Shown here in pieces: positions 53,844-64,000 of a stretch of DNA of 64,000 nt. The stretch comes from Porphyra umbilicalis. Its lineage: Eukaryota; Rhodophyta; Bangiophyceae; Bangiales; Bangiaceae. The notes beneath the pieces were generated by a model, which was given only the letters and a program-made list of their open reading frames with translations, did not search any database and was not told where the DNA came from. The DNA is taken from the NCBI GenBank assembly GCA_002049455.2, contig KV918775.1:248001-312000 (forward strand), read 5' to 3'. Numbering within the stretch: the first letter of the stretch is position 1; the number at the start of each line of letters is the position of its first letter. Position numbers and translations under genes: made by a program.

Positions 53844-56800
53844 CAGGGTTGAGAGGGGATAATTATAGTCGGATTAATACACCTGAAATTTTCACTGTAT
53901 TAATGCAAACCATGGATCGGCAGACTATAATTATGCAACGTGTGCACCACGTGTTGGTAGTTGCTTTCCATTTACTCATGTAAAGTTGTATCTGAGTACT
54001 GTAATTAAATTCGTCCCCCACCATCGGCCCTTCCTCGTCCTCCATCTGTTCCGCAAAAAGGAGCCCCGCTTCACCCAAAGACGGCTCCCCTACGTCGCCC
54101 TCCAGCTCCGACCCGTCATCCACATCCCCACACGGGTCCGTCCTCCCGCCTGCGCCAGAGCTCCCGGCCGTGCAAGCCGTCAGAGCCAGCCCGGCCGTCA
54201 CGTCCACATGGGGCAATGCCCTCGAGTTGTAGTAGATGAAGAGCAGATTGTGCAGCCGCGCGTGGGAGAGCCGCGTGCGCACGGGGCTCTGGATATGCGA
54301 CGCGTTGGAAAACGACCGCTCCCCGGCCGCAAACCCGACCGGTACCTTCATGATGCGCACGGCCACGGCCTGGAGGCTCGGCACGTGCTTGCCCCACGTC
54401 ACCCACCAGCACAGCGGGTCACGCACGGTGGACACCTCCCACACAACGTCCAGCTCAAACCGCCCCCCCGCTTTGGACTTGAACTGCGCGTCCTCATGCA
54501 TGATGTGCTCTTGTGTGGGCGTGCTATACGACGCGGGCAGGCTGCTCTCGTCGTCGACACCGTGAAGTGCCAGCGCTACCTTGAAGTCGTGCGCCGCCAC
54601 AAGCTCCTTGAGAAGCGCAAAGGCATCGGTGGCCTCCGCCGCGTCCGGTTGCTCTGCCGCGTGGGTATACCGGGGGTCAAGCAGGTACGCCAAAGAGTGG
54701 ATGGGCCGCAACGTGTACCGCTTCCGCTCCTGCAGGCACCGTAGCGTGTGCTGCTTGAAGCGCAACCGGTTGCCACCGTCGCCCCGCCGGCCGGGGACGT
54801 CGTAGTCAAAGTTGCCAAAGTGCGCCGCCACCTCGAAGAAGCTACGGCGCACAGACCCGAGCCCGCGACCGTTCGCCTGGCCGCTATCGAGCGCCGTGGC
54901 AAGCGGCCGTAGCAACTTGACCAGCAACGTCAGAGCCCCCCACTTCCCCTCGTCCCGCACCGCCTTGGCTGCCTCCTACGCCGCCCCCCTCTGCTCGGTC
55001 GTGCCCCCCCGGAGGCACTTTGACTTGAACGCGGAGTCCACGACCGCCTTCTACATCGCGTCTTGGGTGTCCGCCAACGACAAGGCAGCCACCAGCTGCG
55101 ACTTCCACCTCGTCGTGGCGGGCCGCTGTAGCTGGATGACCTTGCCGTCATACTCGGCGCGCTGGCACCGCTCGAGCACCATCTTGGGGAGGTTGTGGTT
55201 CCTCCAGTACTGGGTCATGTGGTTGCAAAAAGCCACCGCGTCCGCCAGCGCCCCGTACTTGCACAGATCAGAGAAGAGGAGGTCAAAACAGTGTGCCGCG
55301 CACGGCACCATCAGCATCCAGGGGTACTCCTCCTGTAGGCGGCCCCAGACGGCACGCATCTTGGGCCCCGTATCCGACACAAAAGCACATACGCTCCTCT
55401 TGCCCAGCGCCTCGATGCGCTTCATGAAGAACGCCGCCGTGTTGTCGGCCGTGTGCCGCTGCTCGGGTCTCATGCCCGTCTCCACGTACTGCGGCTCGAG
55501 GGTGAAGAGCATGAAGTTGCAGATACTGTTGCGCTGCCGGTCCGTCCAGCCGTCACCGCCAATGATGATGTCCCCAGCGGCCACACTGCGCGCCACAAAC
55601 GCGTCCACCAGCACCGACTGAGCTGCAAACTCCCGGTCGAGTAGGGGACCGGCCAAGGAGAAGCGCGACGGTGGCTTGTAGGCCGCGCTGAGCCCCTTGC
55701 AGAAGGCCTGAAAGGGAGGAGCGTCAGTCGTGCGCAGGGGGAGCGCACTGCGATACAGCCACCGTGCACACCGGGCGTCGAGGTCGGCGCACGCCCTGCT
55801 GGACAGCGACCGCGCATACGGCGACAGAGGGCCACCGCCGACACCAACACCAGCACCGCTACCGCCCGCCCGTCCAGTGCTCTCCGTGTGCATGGACGGC
55901 CCCCCCGCAGACGCGTCATGCACCCGGTCGCGCGTCAAGTCGACCAGCTGCTCCCGGCGACGGCTGGAGCCCAGGGTGTCCTTGCGTTGGTTGCCGATGA
56001 GCCGCTCAAGGAGGATGCGGTATACGTCGGCCGGCGGGGTGCACACCTTGGAGACCACGTGCTTCTTGAGCATCGTCGGATTGCTAAAGAGGGTTTGGGT
56101 GCAAAACTTGCACACAAAGCGCCGCGGGTCGTCGGTGGCAGTGAAGTAGGCCCAGACGGGGTCCTTCGCAGCCCCCATGGCACGCGGGGAAGGGGGGGCG
56201 GGAGGGGATGGCGCGGGGGGGGGGTGGGCGTGGCGCTGGGGGAGGGGGGGGCGGGGGCGTCGGAGGTGGGAGTGGTCCGGGTGTGGAGGGATGAGTGGCC
56301 TGGACGTGGGGGGGAGTGGGCCTCTGTTGTGCCCCCCGCTCTTATGTGGAGGGGGGGGGTAGGCGGTGGGCGACGGCCGCGCATGAGCACTGTGCACCTG
56401 GGAGGGGGGCTCTGGCAGGCGGTGGGCAGTGTGGCGTGCGGGGCAGGCACGGGCGTCCGGCGGGAGCTGTGCCCGCAGGCCCCCCCAGTGCTCCAGCCAG
56501 AACGCGCTCTGGCGACACAGGCAGTGCCGCCGCCACCCGCGAAATGGCTGCCTGGCAATGCCCTCAGCGCCGCCCCCCCCAGCGAAACGGCTGCCTGGCA
56601 TTGCCCAGCTCCCCCCCCCCCGCGAAACGGCTGCCTGGCATTGCCCGCAGCGCCACCGTAAGCTCGCGCCAGTGCCGGTGACAAGGTAGATCGCCAGGCG
56701 AAACGGTCGGAATAATTTTTGATATATATTGGAACGTGGAACGCATAAGTCTTCCACAAATGCTTAATATAACTATACTGTCAGCCTTTCTGTAATTATA

Positions 56801-56849
56801 CTGAAATGAAACCTTCAGCGGATGAGTACAACGTAAACTTGCAACCCTG
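53844..56849 (-). mobile_element. hAT transposon copy 2 (full length)
   Basis: TIRs CAGGGTTG (53844-53851) and CAACCCTG (56842-56849), flanked by an identical 8-bp duplication GCATCAGG (53836-53843 and 56850-56857). The element is 3006 bp, the full-length form of the element at 367-3007. Subterminal 43-bp repeats are at 56539-56660. The left subterminal region shares AGGGGATAATTATAGTCGGA with copy 1. It carries one transposase gene on the minus strand. Confidence 0.94.
53863..56178 (-). pseudogene. hAT transposase (BED + DUF659 + hAT dimerisation), two nonsense codons
   Basis: From the ATG at 56178 a single frame of 772 codons reaches a TAA at 53863, almost at the TIR. It contains the BED finger (FVCKFCTQTLF...KKHVVSKVC), the DUF659-like core (GDGWTDRQRNS; CAAHCFDLLFSDL) and, unlike copy 1, the C-terminal hAT dimerisation region (LCWWVTWGKHVPSLQAVAVR, GFAAGERSFSNASHI, RTRLSHARLHNLLFIYYNS). 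Two in-frame TAG codons interrupt it: 55051-55053 (Glu in copy 1) and 54976-54978 (Glu in copy 1). No frameshift was found. The enzyme would stop before its dimerisation domain, so neither copy in this window encodes a complete transposase. The C-terminal 90 residues after the dimer region are not conserved in hAT families. Confidence 0.9.
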
Positions 56850-56857
56850 GCATCAGG

Positions 56858-57475
56858 GCGTCTCGCGGCATTCACAGCACACGTGTTTCGTCCAATATGC
56901 GACAAATCGAAAGTCTACCTGCTGAACCATGCGAATCGCGTCGATCTGGAGCAAGCCGGATCGCCATCACGCTCATTGCAGGCCAGGCCATGTTGAGCAC
57001 TATGATGACTCTGGATGGTCTTCTTTTCTGAATGAGCCTATGATCGAAAGACGGGGGGAGTAGTAGCTTGGGTTCTATCATACGGATGGGGAACGAGGTG
57101 ACATTAATGCGTCAAGGTGGGACAATCTTTTCATCAGAGGTAGCGTGAGAAGAGCAGCAGCTACAAGAAAACGAGGACGTCAAAAGTGGGTTGCAAACCA
57201 CGTAGCATTGTTCACCACGAGCTTCTCTATCATTGTACGTCACGATCAGTAACAGAAGTATCTGCTTTTTACCTGCTTTTTTGCGCTTCTTATGTGTACG
57301 CCTCTTGGTACCGTGGAGACGGTACGAGTTTCACGTGTACGCTGTAATGATGAAACGTGTCCGCATCCTAATGTCCGCCCCTAACTGGGCGTGATCTCCG
57401 GTGGCCAATTGATGGCGACCGTTCGAGGTCTGATCCTGAAGTGTACATTCGGTGGATGACAGTGCCGAACTCTCT
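56858..57475. other. Intergenic, no gene recognised
   Basis: AT-richer sequence with only short frames. No supported feature. Confidence 0.45.
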
Positions 57476-57748
57476 GGCAAGGCTGTGACGGACCAAACCG
57501 TCAACGCTCCACAGCGGCGTCGGCCACGGCGGAGGCTACCGTCGCCGCCTGACGCTCGGCACTTGGCGGCTCCCGGATGGCTCCTTCCGGGTAGTACGTG
57601 TCCCGTACCCCAAAGTTTGACCGCGCCTGCCCTCTTTGTGCCTTTCCACGGTGGCTGCCATCGGCTGATGGCATCTTGATGGGGTCCCCCGGCGTCGCGC
57701 CCCCGGTGCTGACCCTTGTCCCGCCAACTGCCGAGCGTTTCGAGTATG
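57476..57748 (-). repeat. Dispersed repeat R2, copy ii
   Basis: Inverse-orientation match to 18617-18872. One frame keeps GGPHQDAISRWQPPWKGTKR against GRPHPNAITGWKTPCKGPQR, and the DNA shares GGAGCCGCCAAGTGCCG. Unknown origin; possibly an exon of a lost transposon gene. Confidence 0.6.
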
Positions 57749-58043
57749 CTGGACACCTAGTACGTTGTCCGATGACGTGTGGCAACGGTGGCAGCGGCGG
57801 GGTGTGTGGGCGGCGCAGACGCGGTGCGCTCTGGTCGCGGCGTCATTGGCGGCGCGCTCTGCGTGGAGCGAGCTGGTCGTCGCTTTGTTGGTTTTTTTTT
57901 TCGGGGTGTGGCCGTGCGGGCCACGAGGCACCGAGTCAAGCGAGAGCAGCGAATGAATGGGGTCATATTGTTTTGTTTCTCGTTGGTCCTGTACAGCCCG
58001 TGGGGGTGCACCACGCCCCCTCGTGGCGTGGGCCGACCGCCGC

Positions 58044-61000
58044 CTAGCCGGCTCCGGTCGAGTCGGGCGGGGCGCCCGCCGGGGCAAGGTCCCCACCGCC
58101 GCGTGGCCGGCCGTCCCCGTCATTGGCCGCCTCGGCCGCGCCGCCGGCCGCAGCGACCGCACCGTCGGCGCCCGCCGCCACCGACGCGCGGTCGGCGCCC
58201 GCGCCCGACGCGGCCGCCGCCGCCTCTGCCTCGTCCGCCACCGCCGCGGCACCCGCCGCGGCGGCGCGCTCCGCCGCCGCGCGGTGCGCCGCCGTCGACG
58301 CGGCGGCTCGGGCCTCCGCCACGCCCTCGGCGGCCCGGTCGGCGGCGGATGCAGCGGCCGCCGCGTCAATGTGCGCGGCGGCCGAGTCGGCGTCCCGCTC
58401 TTTTGACGAGGCCGCCGCCCGTGCCGCGTCGGCGGCAGCCGAGTCGTCCGCGTCCGCCGCGCCGACCGCCGCGCGCGCGGCCTCGGCGGTGGCCGCCGCT
58501 GCGGCCTCGGCGCGCGCCGCCGCGGCCGCCGCTTGCGCCTCGGTCGCTGTGGCGGCACGCTCCGCCTCGACGCGCTCCGCGTCGGCGGCGACGGCGCGCT
58601 CGCGTTCCAGCCGCTCCGCGGCCGCCGCTTCCTCGGCCTGCGCTTGCGCCGCAGCCGCCGCCGCTCGCTCCGCGTCCAAGCGAGCCGCCGTTGCCGCCGC
58701 TGCCCGTTCTTGTTCCGCCGGCGCCGCGGCGGCCGCCTCCTCTACCGCCGCCGTGACGGCGGCTTGCGCGGCGCGCTCGGCTTCCGCGCGCGCCGCCTCG
58801 TCGGCGGCCGCCCGCTCCTCTTCCGCCCGCTCCGCGGCGGCCGTAGCTTGGGCTGCGGCCGCCGCCGCAGCGACGGCCGCAGCGGCGCGCGCCGCGTCCG
58901 CGGCGGCGGCCCGATGCGCCTCGGCGCGCGCGGCGGATTCGGCGGCGGCCACCTCGGCAGCCGCCGCCTCGGCACGTTTCCGCTCTTCCTCGGCGACCGT
59001 TGCTGCGGCGGCGGCCTCGGTCCGCGCCGCGTCCACGGCGGCCACCCGGTTCGCCTCGGCAGCCACCACTTCGGCAGCCGCCGCGTCAGCTCGGGGACGC
59101 TCCTCCTTGGCCTCTGGAGCTGCGTCAGCGCCGGTAACCGCTGCGGCGGCGACTTCGTCTGCTGGGACGGCGACTTCGTCTGCTGGGACATCCGTGGCAC
59201 TGTCCGCCTCCACCGCACGAGCCTCCACGGTCCGCTCGACGTCAGCGTTGTCAGATAACAAAGCGTCGGCCTCAACGATCGGCACATCTGCGCCATCGCT
59301 TGATGCTGCTGCTTCGACGGCGGCTACCGCCGGCGCCGCACACTCCGACGACGCCGATGGCTCTACCAAACCGCGCGATACGACCTCCGCGTCTCTTGCC
59401 GCCGAGTTTTCCGCTTGGGCGCCCACAGCATCGTCTACATCAGCGGCAGCCGCCGCATCGGCTTCCGCAGCCGCTGCCGCATCGACTTTTGCTTGTTCTG
59501 CCGCCGCCACAGCTGCCGCCGCCGTTGCTGCCGCCTCCGCCTCTACCGCCGCCGCCCTCTCTGCCTCTTCCCGGGCAGCAACCGCAGCGGCGGCCTGCTC
59601 GGCTTCCGCACGCAGCGCGGCGGCGGCGGCTTCCGCTTCCGCTGCAGCGGCCGCGGCGGCGGCTGCCGCTTTGGCACGCTCCGCTTCCAGCCGCTCCGCC
59701 TCGACGGCGGCCAGCCGCTCCGCCTCGGCACGCTCCGCGGCGGCGGCGGCTTCCGCCTCGGCCGCCGCCGCGGCACGGGCGGCTTCGACGCGCGCCGCCT
59801 CGGCGGCGGCAGCCGCTTCCGCTTCGGCGCGCGCCGCCGCGGCCGCCTCCTCCACCTCCCACGGTTCCACAAATTGGCGGCGGAGGGAATCCAGGGGCGC
59901 CCGCCCAGACCCAGCCGCAAACGCCGTCAAGTCGGCGAGCCGGTCCGCGAGCAGCCGCACGTCGGCGGCCACGCGGGAGGCGACCCAGGATTTGCCAGCG
60001 TCCAACGCCCCATACTCGGTGGCGAGCCGCTCCGCAATCGCCGCGCCAATGACGCCAAAGAGCGCTCGCACTTCGGCGAGAGGGAGGACAGAGGCGAGGA
60101 TGCGGTGGAGGACCGCCACTTCCTTGGCGAGCGCCCCAACGTACGGGGACGGGATGGCAATGGCGCACAAATCCTCCCGCCGCCGCCACGGGAGGCCCGC
60201 GAGCGTGCCCGCGTGCACGTCGAGGCGGTCGAGCATAATCGAGACGACCTTTTCGAGCAGCTGCGAGTGGTGGGAGCGCAAGTCCACGTCCACCCGTCCG
60301 TACAGGGAGGCCACCACCGCCCGCGCCGCAGCGGGGGTCGACGTCGACACCCCGCCGCCGCCGCTGCCGTCGGCGGTGGCCGTCGACGCGACGAGCACCG
60401 CCGCGATACGTGGCGACAGCGCCACCGCAAACGACACGGAGCGGGAGGCAAGCGCCAGGTGCCGTGCGGTGATGGAGCGGAGCCCCCCCCATTGGAGCGC
60501 CGCCGCCCCCAATACCGCCCGCGAGCACAGCGCGTTGTACTGGCGGACGAGGTCAGCGGCACGGCGGGCGAGCTCCGTCGCGCTCCCACCGCTGCTGATG
60601 ATGCTGCCAATGCCCTGGTGCGCCGCCGTCGCCAACCGCCCGCCAATCGCGGCGTAGACGTACATGGAGCGGGCCAACCTGACGATGCTGCTGACGACTT
60701 TGAAGCGCTCAGACGCGAGGACAAGTGCACTGCCGTCCGTGCGGGCGACGGCGAGTTCCACTTCGGTGGCGCCGCCTTCGGCTTCGGCGGCGGCGGCAGC
60801 GGCCGCCGATGCGGACGTTGCCGTGTCATCCCCACCGCCGGCCTGGCCATGGAATGGGTGCTCCGCCCCAGCCGTGCCATTGGCCGCGTCGCCCCCATTG
60901 GCCTCGGTGGGTGGGGTGGACGGTTCCCCCGTGCGCTCCTCGCCCTCGGTGGCCGCACGAGCCGTTGCATCCCGCGACACTGCTTCCGCGGCCGCCAGCG

Positions 61001-62122
61001 CTGCCGACGAGTCCGCCTCCAACCGGTCGACCGCGTGTTGTACGGGCGGCGGCACGACCCGCTCCACCCACAAGTCGGACCGCACCGCCGCCGTCAGTGC
61101 CGCCGAGTGCGCCGTGTGGAGGCGCGCCACAAACGTGACGCCAGCGTCCGCAGCCGCCGCCCGGAGGGCGCGGCCCTTGCCGAGTGACCGCCGTGCCACC
61201 GCCCCGCCCGCGGGCGTTGCCGCGCCCGCCGCCGGCGACCCGTCTGGCGGCGCCCCCCCCCCCGGCGCCCCGTCGGCCACGTCCATGGCCGCCGCCGCCG
61301 CGCGGACGTGGAAGAGGAGGCGGCCGAGCACCGCTGCCGGCTGCACCTCGACGCGCACCCAGGCGCCGTCGGGCTCGACGCGCGCCGCTGCCGCCGCCGC
61401 CGCCGCCATGGACCGCGCGTCCGACCCGCCCGACGGCGACGGCGGGGTGTCGTCGTAGAGCGCCACAAAGGGTGTTGCGTCGCCGACCGAGGCGCGGAGC
61501 TCCGCGGCCACCACCTCGTGGGTGCGCTCGCAAAACGCCGCCGCCGCCGACGTGAGGCTGTCGACGGTGTGGCGGCGGGCGGCTTGTTGCCGACTCGGCT
61601 CGCCGCCGTCACGGTCGGCATCGCTGCCGCCTCGGTCGGCGTCACCGCCGTCTCGGTCGGCGTCGCCGCCGTCGGCCACCGCCGACGCCGCCTCCTCCGC
61701 CTCGACCGCGTCAATGACGACCGCCAGCACCGTCGACGCGCGGGCGCATGCGCGCTTCCCTGCCGCGCACGCGCGCATGACGCGGCCGGCCACGTCGGCC
61801 GGGGCCACCCGCGCCGGCGGCGGGAGCGCCGGCAGCGACGCCACGTCCGCGTCCAGCTGCACGGCGAGGGCGCCCAAAAACCCACACGCCGCCTGCCGCA
61901 AACACCCCGCCGCCGCCGCCGACCGCACCATCGCCCGCAGGCGGTCGGTGGCGCCCGGCACGCCGTACCCCCCCCCCCCCCCCCCCCTCCCCGCGTCGCA
62001 AAACGCCGTCGCGACGCCCGCAAAGTCATTGGCCACCGCCAACGCCACGTCCTCCGCGGCCCCCGCCACGTCCGCGCGGACCGCCGCCAACGACCGCACC
62101 GCGGACAGGGGCGGCGCGTCGA

Positions 62123-62156
<34 letters not shown>

Positions 62157-63161
62157 GTCGGCGTAGCGCCCCGCGTCGAGGAGGGGCTTGACGACGCGGG
62201 CGCGGAGGGCGGCGGCGGCGGCCATGGCGCCCGACGCGCCCGCAAGCGTGCGCGCGTGCCCGCGCGACCGCTCCGTCGCCGCCAGCCGCACGGTGCAGGA
62301 GCGGGCAGCGTCGAGCGCGGAGCGCGCGCGCGCGCGCGCGCGCGCCACGTCGGCGGTGGCCGTGGCGAGGCGCGACCGCAAGGCCGTGACGCCCGCCACG
62401 GCGCCGTCGAGGGCGTCGGTGCGCGCCGCCACGGCGGTGTAGAGGGCGGCGTGGACGGCGGCCTCGTGGGAGCGCAGTTGGGAGAGCGACGCGGCCACCG
62501 CGGGGCGGTTGTCCAGGGGGTCCACCGGCGCCGGGGGGGGGGGGCGCGCCGGCAGCGGCGGCGGCGGCGGCCTTAGTGGCGAGTGCAGCGGCGCCACGCT
62601 TGGACTTTTTGAGGGGTGCCCGCGGCGGCGGTGCCGGCGGCGCCGCGCCCGCCGCCGACGCGGCCGCGTCGGCCGGTGACGGCCGTGGCGGCGGCGTGGC
62701 AAACGCGCGGAGGACGGCGAGCTCGTCGGCGGCGGTCAAGTCAAAGTCGTCGGCAAAGTACACGGCGGGCACCGACGGGAGGGGCGTGGCCGACACGGAG
62801 GAAGGGTGTTGGGCTTCCTCGTCGGCCGCCGCCGCGTCGGCAAAGTCCGCGTACGGCCCGGCGATGGAGCGGGGTAGGGCGCAAAGTCGTTGATGGTGAG
62901 CGTGGAGGAAACCGTCGAGTCGACGACGGCCGCCATGGGGCCGCTCGGCGCCCCGCCGCCGCCGCCACTGCTCGCACCGCCACCGGGGGAGGGCGACGAG
63001 ATGCTGGCGGCCGCGACGGCGGCAGCGACAGAGAGATCCAGGTCCGCCAGCCGGGCCGACGGCGGCCGCGGATCCTGCACCACCTCTGTCAGCGTCTGCT
63101 GGTGGGGACGGGAGGCGAGCACCGCCTGGTGGGACTCTGAGAGCGACTCATTGCTCTGCAA
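58044..63161 (-). CDS. VPS54: VPS54, GARP tethering-complex subunit, with a long Ala-rich C-terminal extension
   Basis: VPS54 is a subunit of the GARP complex (Vps51-54), which tethers endosome-derived vesicles at the trans-Golgi. Upstream piece from the ATG at 63161: TLTEVVQDPR and INDFAPY...SIAGPYADFADA, then VPAVYFADDFDL, matching the conserved plant-type VPS54 N-terminus. The main frame 58044-62702 has the N-terminal coil (ASLSQLRSHEAAVHAALYTA) and the conserved VPS54 core at about residues 655-930 (SERFKVVSSIVRLARSMYVY; LGAAALQWGGLRSITARHLA; SHHSQLLEKVVSIMLDRLD; IPSPYVGALAKEVAVLHRIL). From about residue 945 to 1552 it is an Ala/Glu/Arg-rich helical extension not found in the family. Frames change twice in the N-terminal part: near 62865, in a short C-run, and near 62535, in a 12-base homopolymer. 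Single-base indels there (sequencing or real) are more likely than introns. Confidence 0.87.
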
Positions 63162-64000
63162 GAGGAGAATGCCGCAGGTGCCAGGGAGAAGCAGAGGAGT
63201 ACGTCGCGTCGAGCCATCGAGAGATGCGCACGAAAGGAGGCTGCGTTAGAAATGAGAGGCCTCCACAACAGAACCACAGCCCCTCTCGCAGGCACATCAA
63301 GCCACGTCACCCCACAAAGGAGTCACCTGGAAACCAGGCAGGAGGCCCACGCTGCCTCCCCTCCCCTCCATGTCCTCCACGCCAGACTCTCTCCTGTCTG
63401 ACGTCCCAAGCCCCCGTCCACGTACCCGCCACACGCCATGTACCACGGGCGGCGGCGCCTCCTCATCCATCGCGCATGTGCGCGCCAGGCGGGCGCGCCT
63501 GCAGCGGCGAGCGGCCCGAGCAAAAACAACCGCTGGCGGCCAGCAGTAGCAGCTGGCCAGAGAAAAACAAAGGAGGCAGATATTTCAAAGAAAAGAGTAG
63601 GTCCACGGGGAAGCGCCGCGACACGAAACGGGCGTGACCGTCGCGCCAGGCCGTGATCGCCGCCGTGGACGCGCACGCGGGCAGCGGTCGGGGTGGATGC
63701 GCAGGTGATGGGGCGAGCGGTGGCGGTCGAGCGTGACACAGCCCAAACCGTCAGACTTACAGGCAGCGACAAGACCGAATTGATCTGCCAAGTGGCAACG
63801 ATTGGGCATTTTGTCAATATTTCGCTACAATATTGCGGAGCCCTGCGTAAGTCGTCTGAGGCCAATGACAGAAAGGGCGCCAGACTTCAGGCATGGATTG
63901 GGGCTTCCACGGTGAAGGGACTCGAGAACCCGCGCTCTTGTGCGTCGCATCCCTCATGCTCCTTCGTCCTCTGAGCTTCGAGCCATCGCCGTCTTGGCGA
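63162..64000. other. 5' flank of VPS54, no further gene recognised
   Basis: Mixed composition with only short frames. Promoter elements for VPS54 should lie here, but no distinct motif was identified. Confidence 0.45.

Noticed and set aside
58123-60657. 844-codon plus-strand frame, Ala/Ser-rich
   Set aside because: It is antisense to the VPS54 core and tail. Alanine codons read in reverse stay open, and the conserved VPS54 motifs are on the minus strand.

Overview
This window looks like a repeat-rich, GC-rich nuclear contig from a eukaryote. It has spliceosomal introns, several DNA transposon superfamilies, LTR retroelements and eukaryote-specific host genes (VPS54, an ATAD2/Yta7-type AAA gene). 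Very high GC, alanine-rich proteins, few introns and heavy transposon load would suit a bangiophyte red alga such as Porphyra or Pyropia. That assignment is an inference from style, not from a diagnostic gene.

Layout. 0.17-3.2 kb: a small non-autonomous hAT-type element split by a 2.6 kb hAT transposon; both have perfect 8-bp target duplications. 4.2-5.4 kb: an inverted-repeat element flanked by TA. 7.3-8.8 kb: a truncated Copia element (minus). 11.1-12.6 kb: a decayed ATAD2/Yta7-like AAA+ gene (minus). 14.0-16.7 kb: a CENP-B/Tigger-like transposase N-terminus abutting a Plavaka-like transposase. 16.9-17.5 kb: a solo LTR with a 5-bp target duplication. 19.5-26.3 kb: two diverged copies of an unfamiliar gene family, tail to tail. 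The first is interrupted by a complete Tc1/mariner element, and a foldback MITE lies between the copies. 27.6-34.3 kb: a partial LTR element cut by a nearly complete Copia element whose 5' LTR carries a tRNA-like segment. 34.9-39.1 kb: a PIF/Harbinger transposase and its Myb-like partner, convergent, separated by a 277-bp GC-rich minisatellite. 39.4-47 kb: a dispersed repeat, a second Copia LTR, and a second Plavaka-like gene split by about 3.5 kb of other sequence (SAP-domain ORF, proline-rich repeats). 49.1-52.5 kb: an apparently functional multi-exon gene of unknown function. 53.8-56.8 kb: a full-length hAT relative of the first element, with its own perfect 8-bp target duplication. 58.0-63.2 kb: VPS54 (minus) with an unusual C-terminal Ala/Glu/Arg-rich extension of about 600 residues.

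How it fits together. Recognisable host content is VPS54, the ATAD2-like pseudogene, the 49-52 kb gene, and possibly the 20-26 kb duplicated family. Most of the rest is transposon sequence, often nested. The nesting gives a relative order: non-autonomous hAT before autonomous hAT copy 1; gene-family duplication before the Tc1 insertion; the unassigned LTR element before the Copia. No CRISPR, rRNA or operon-like structure is visible.
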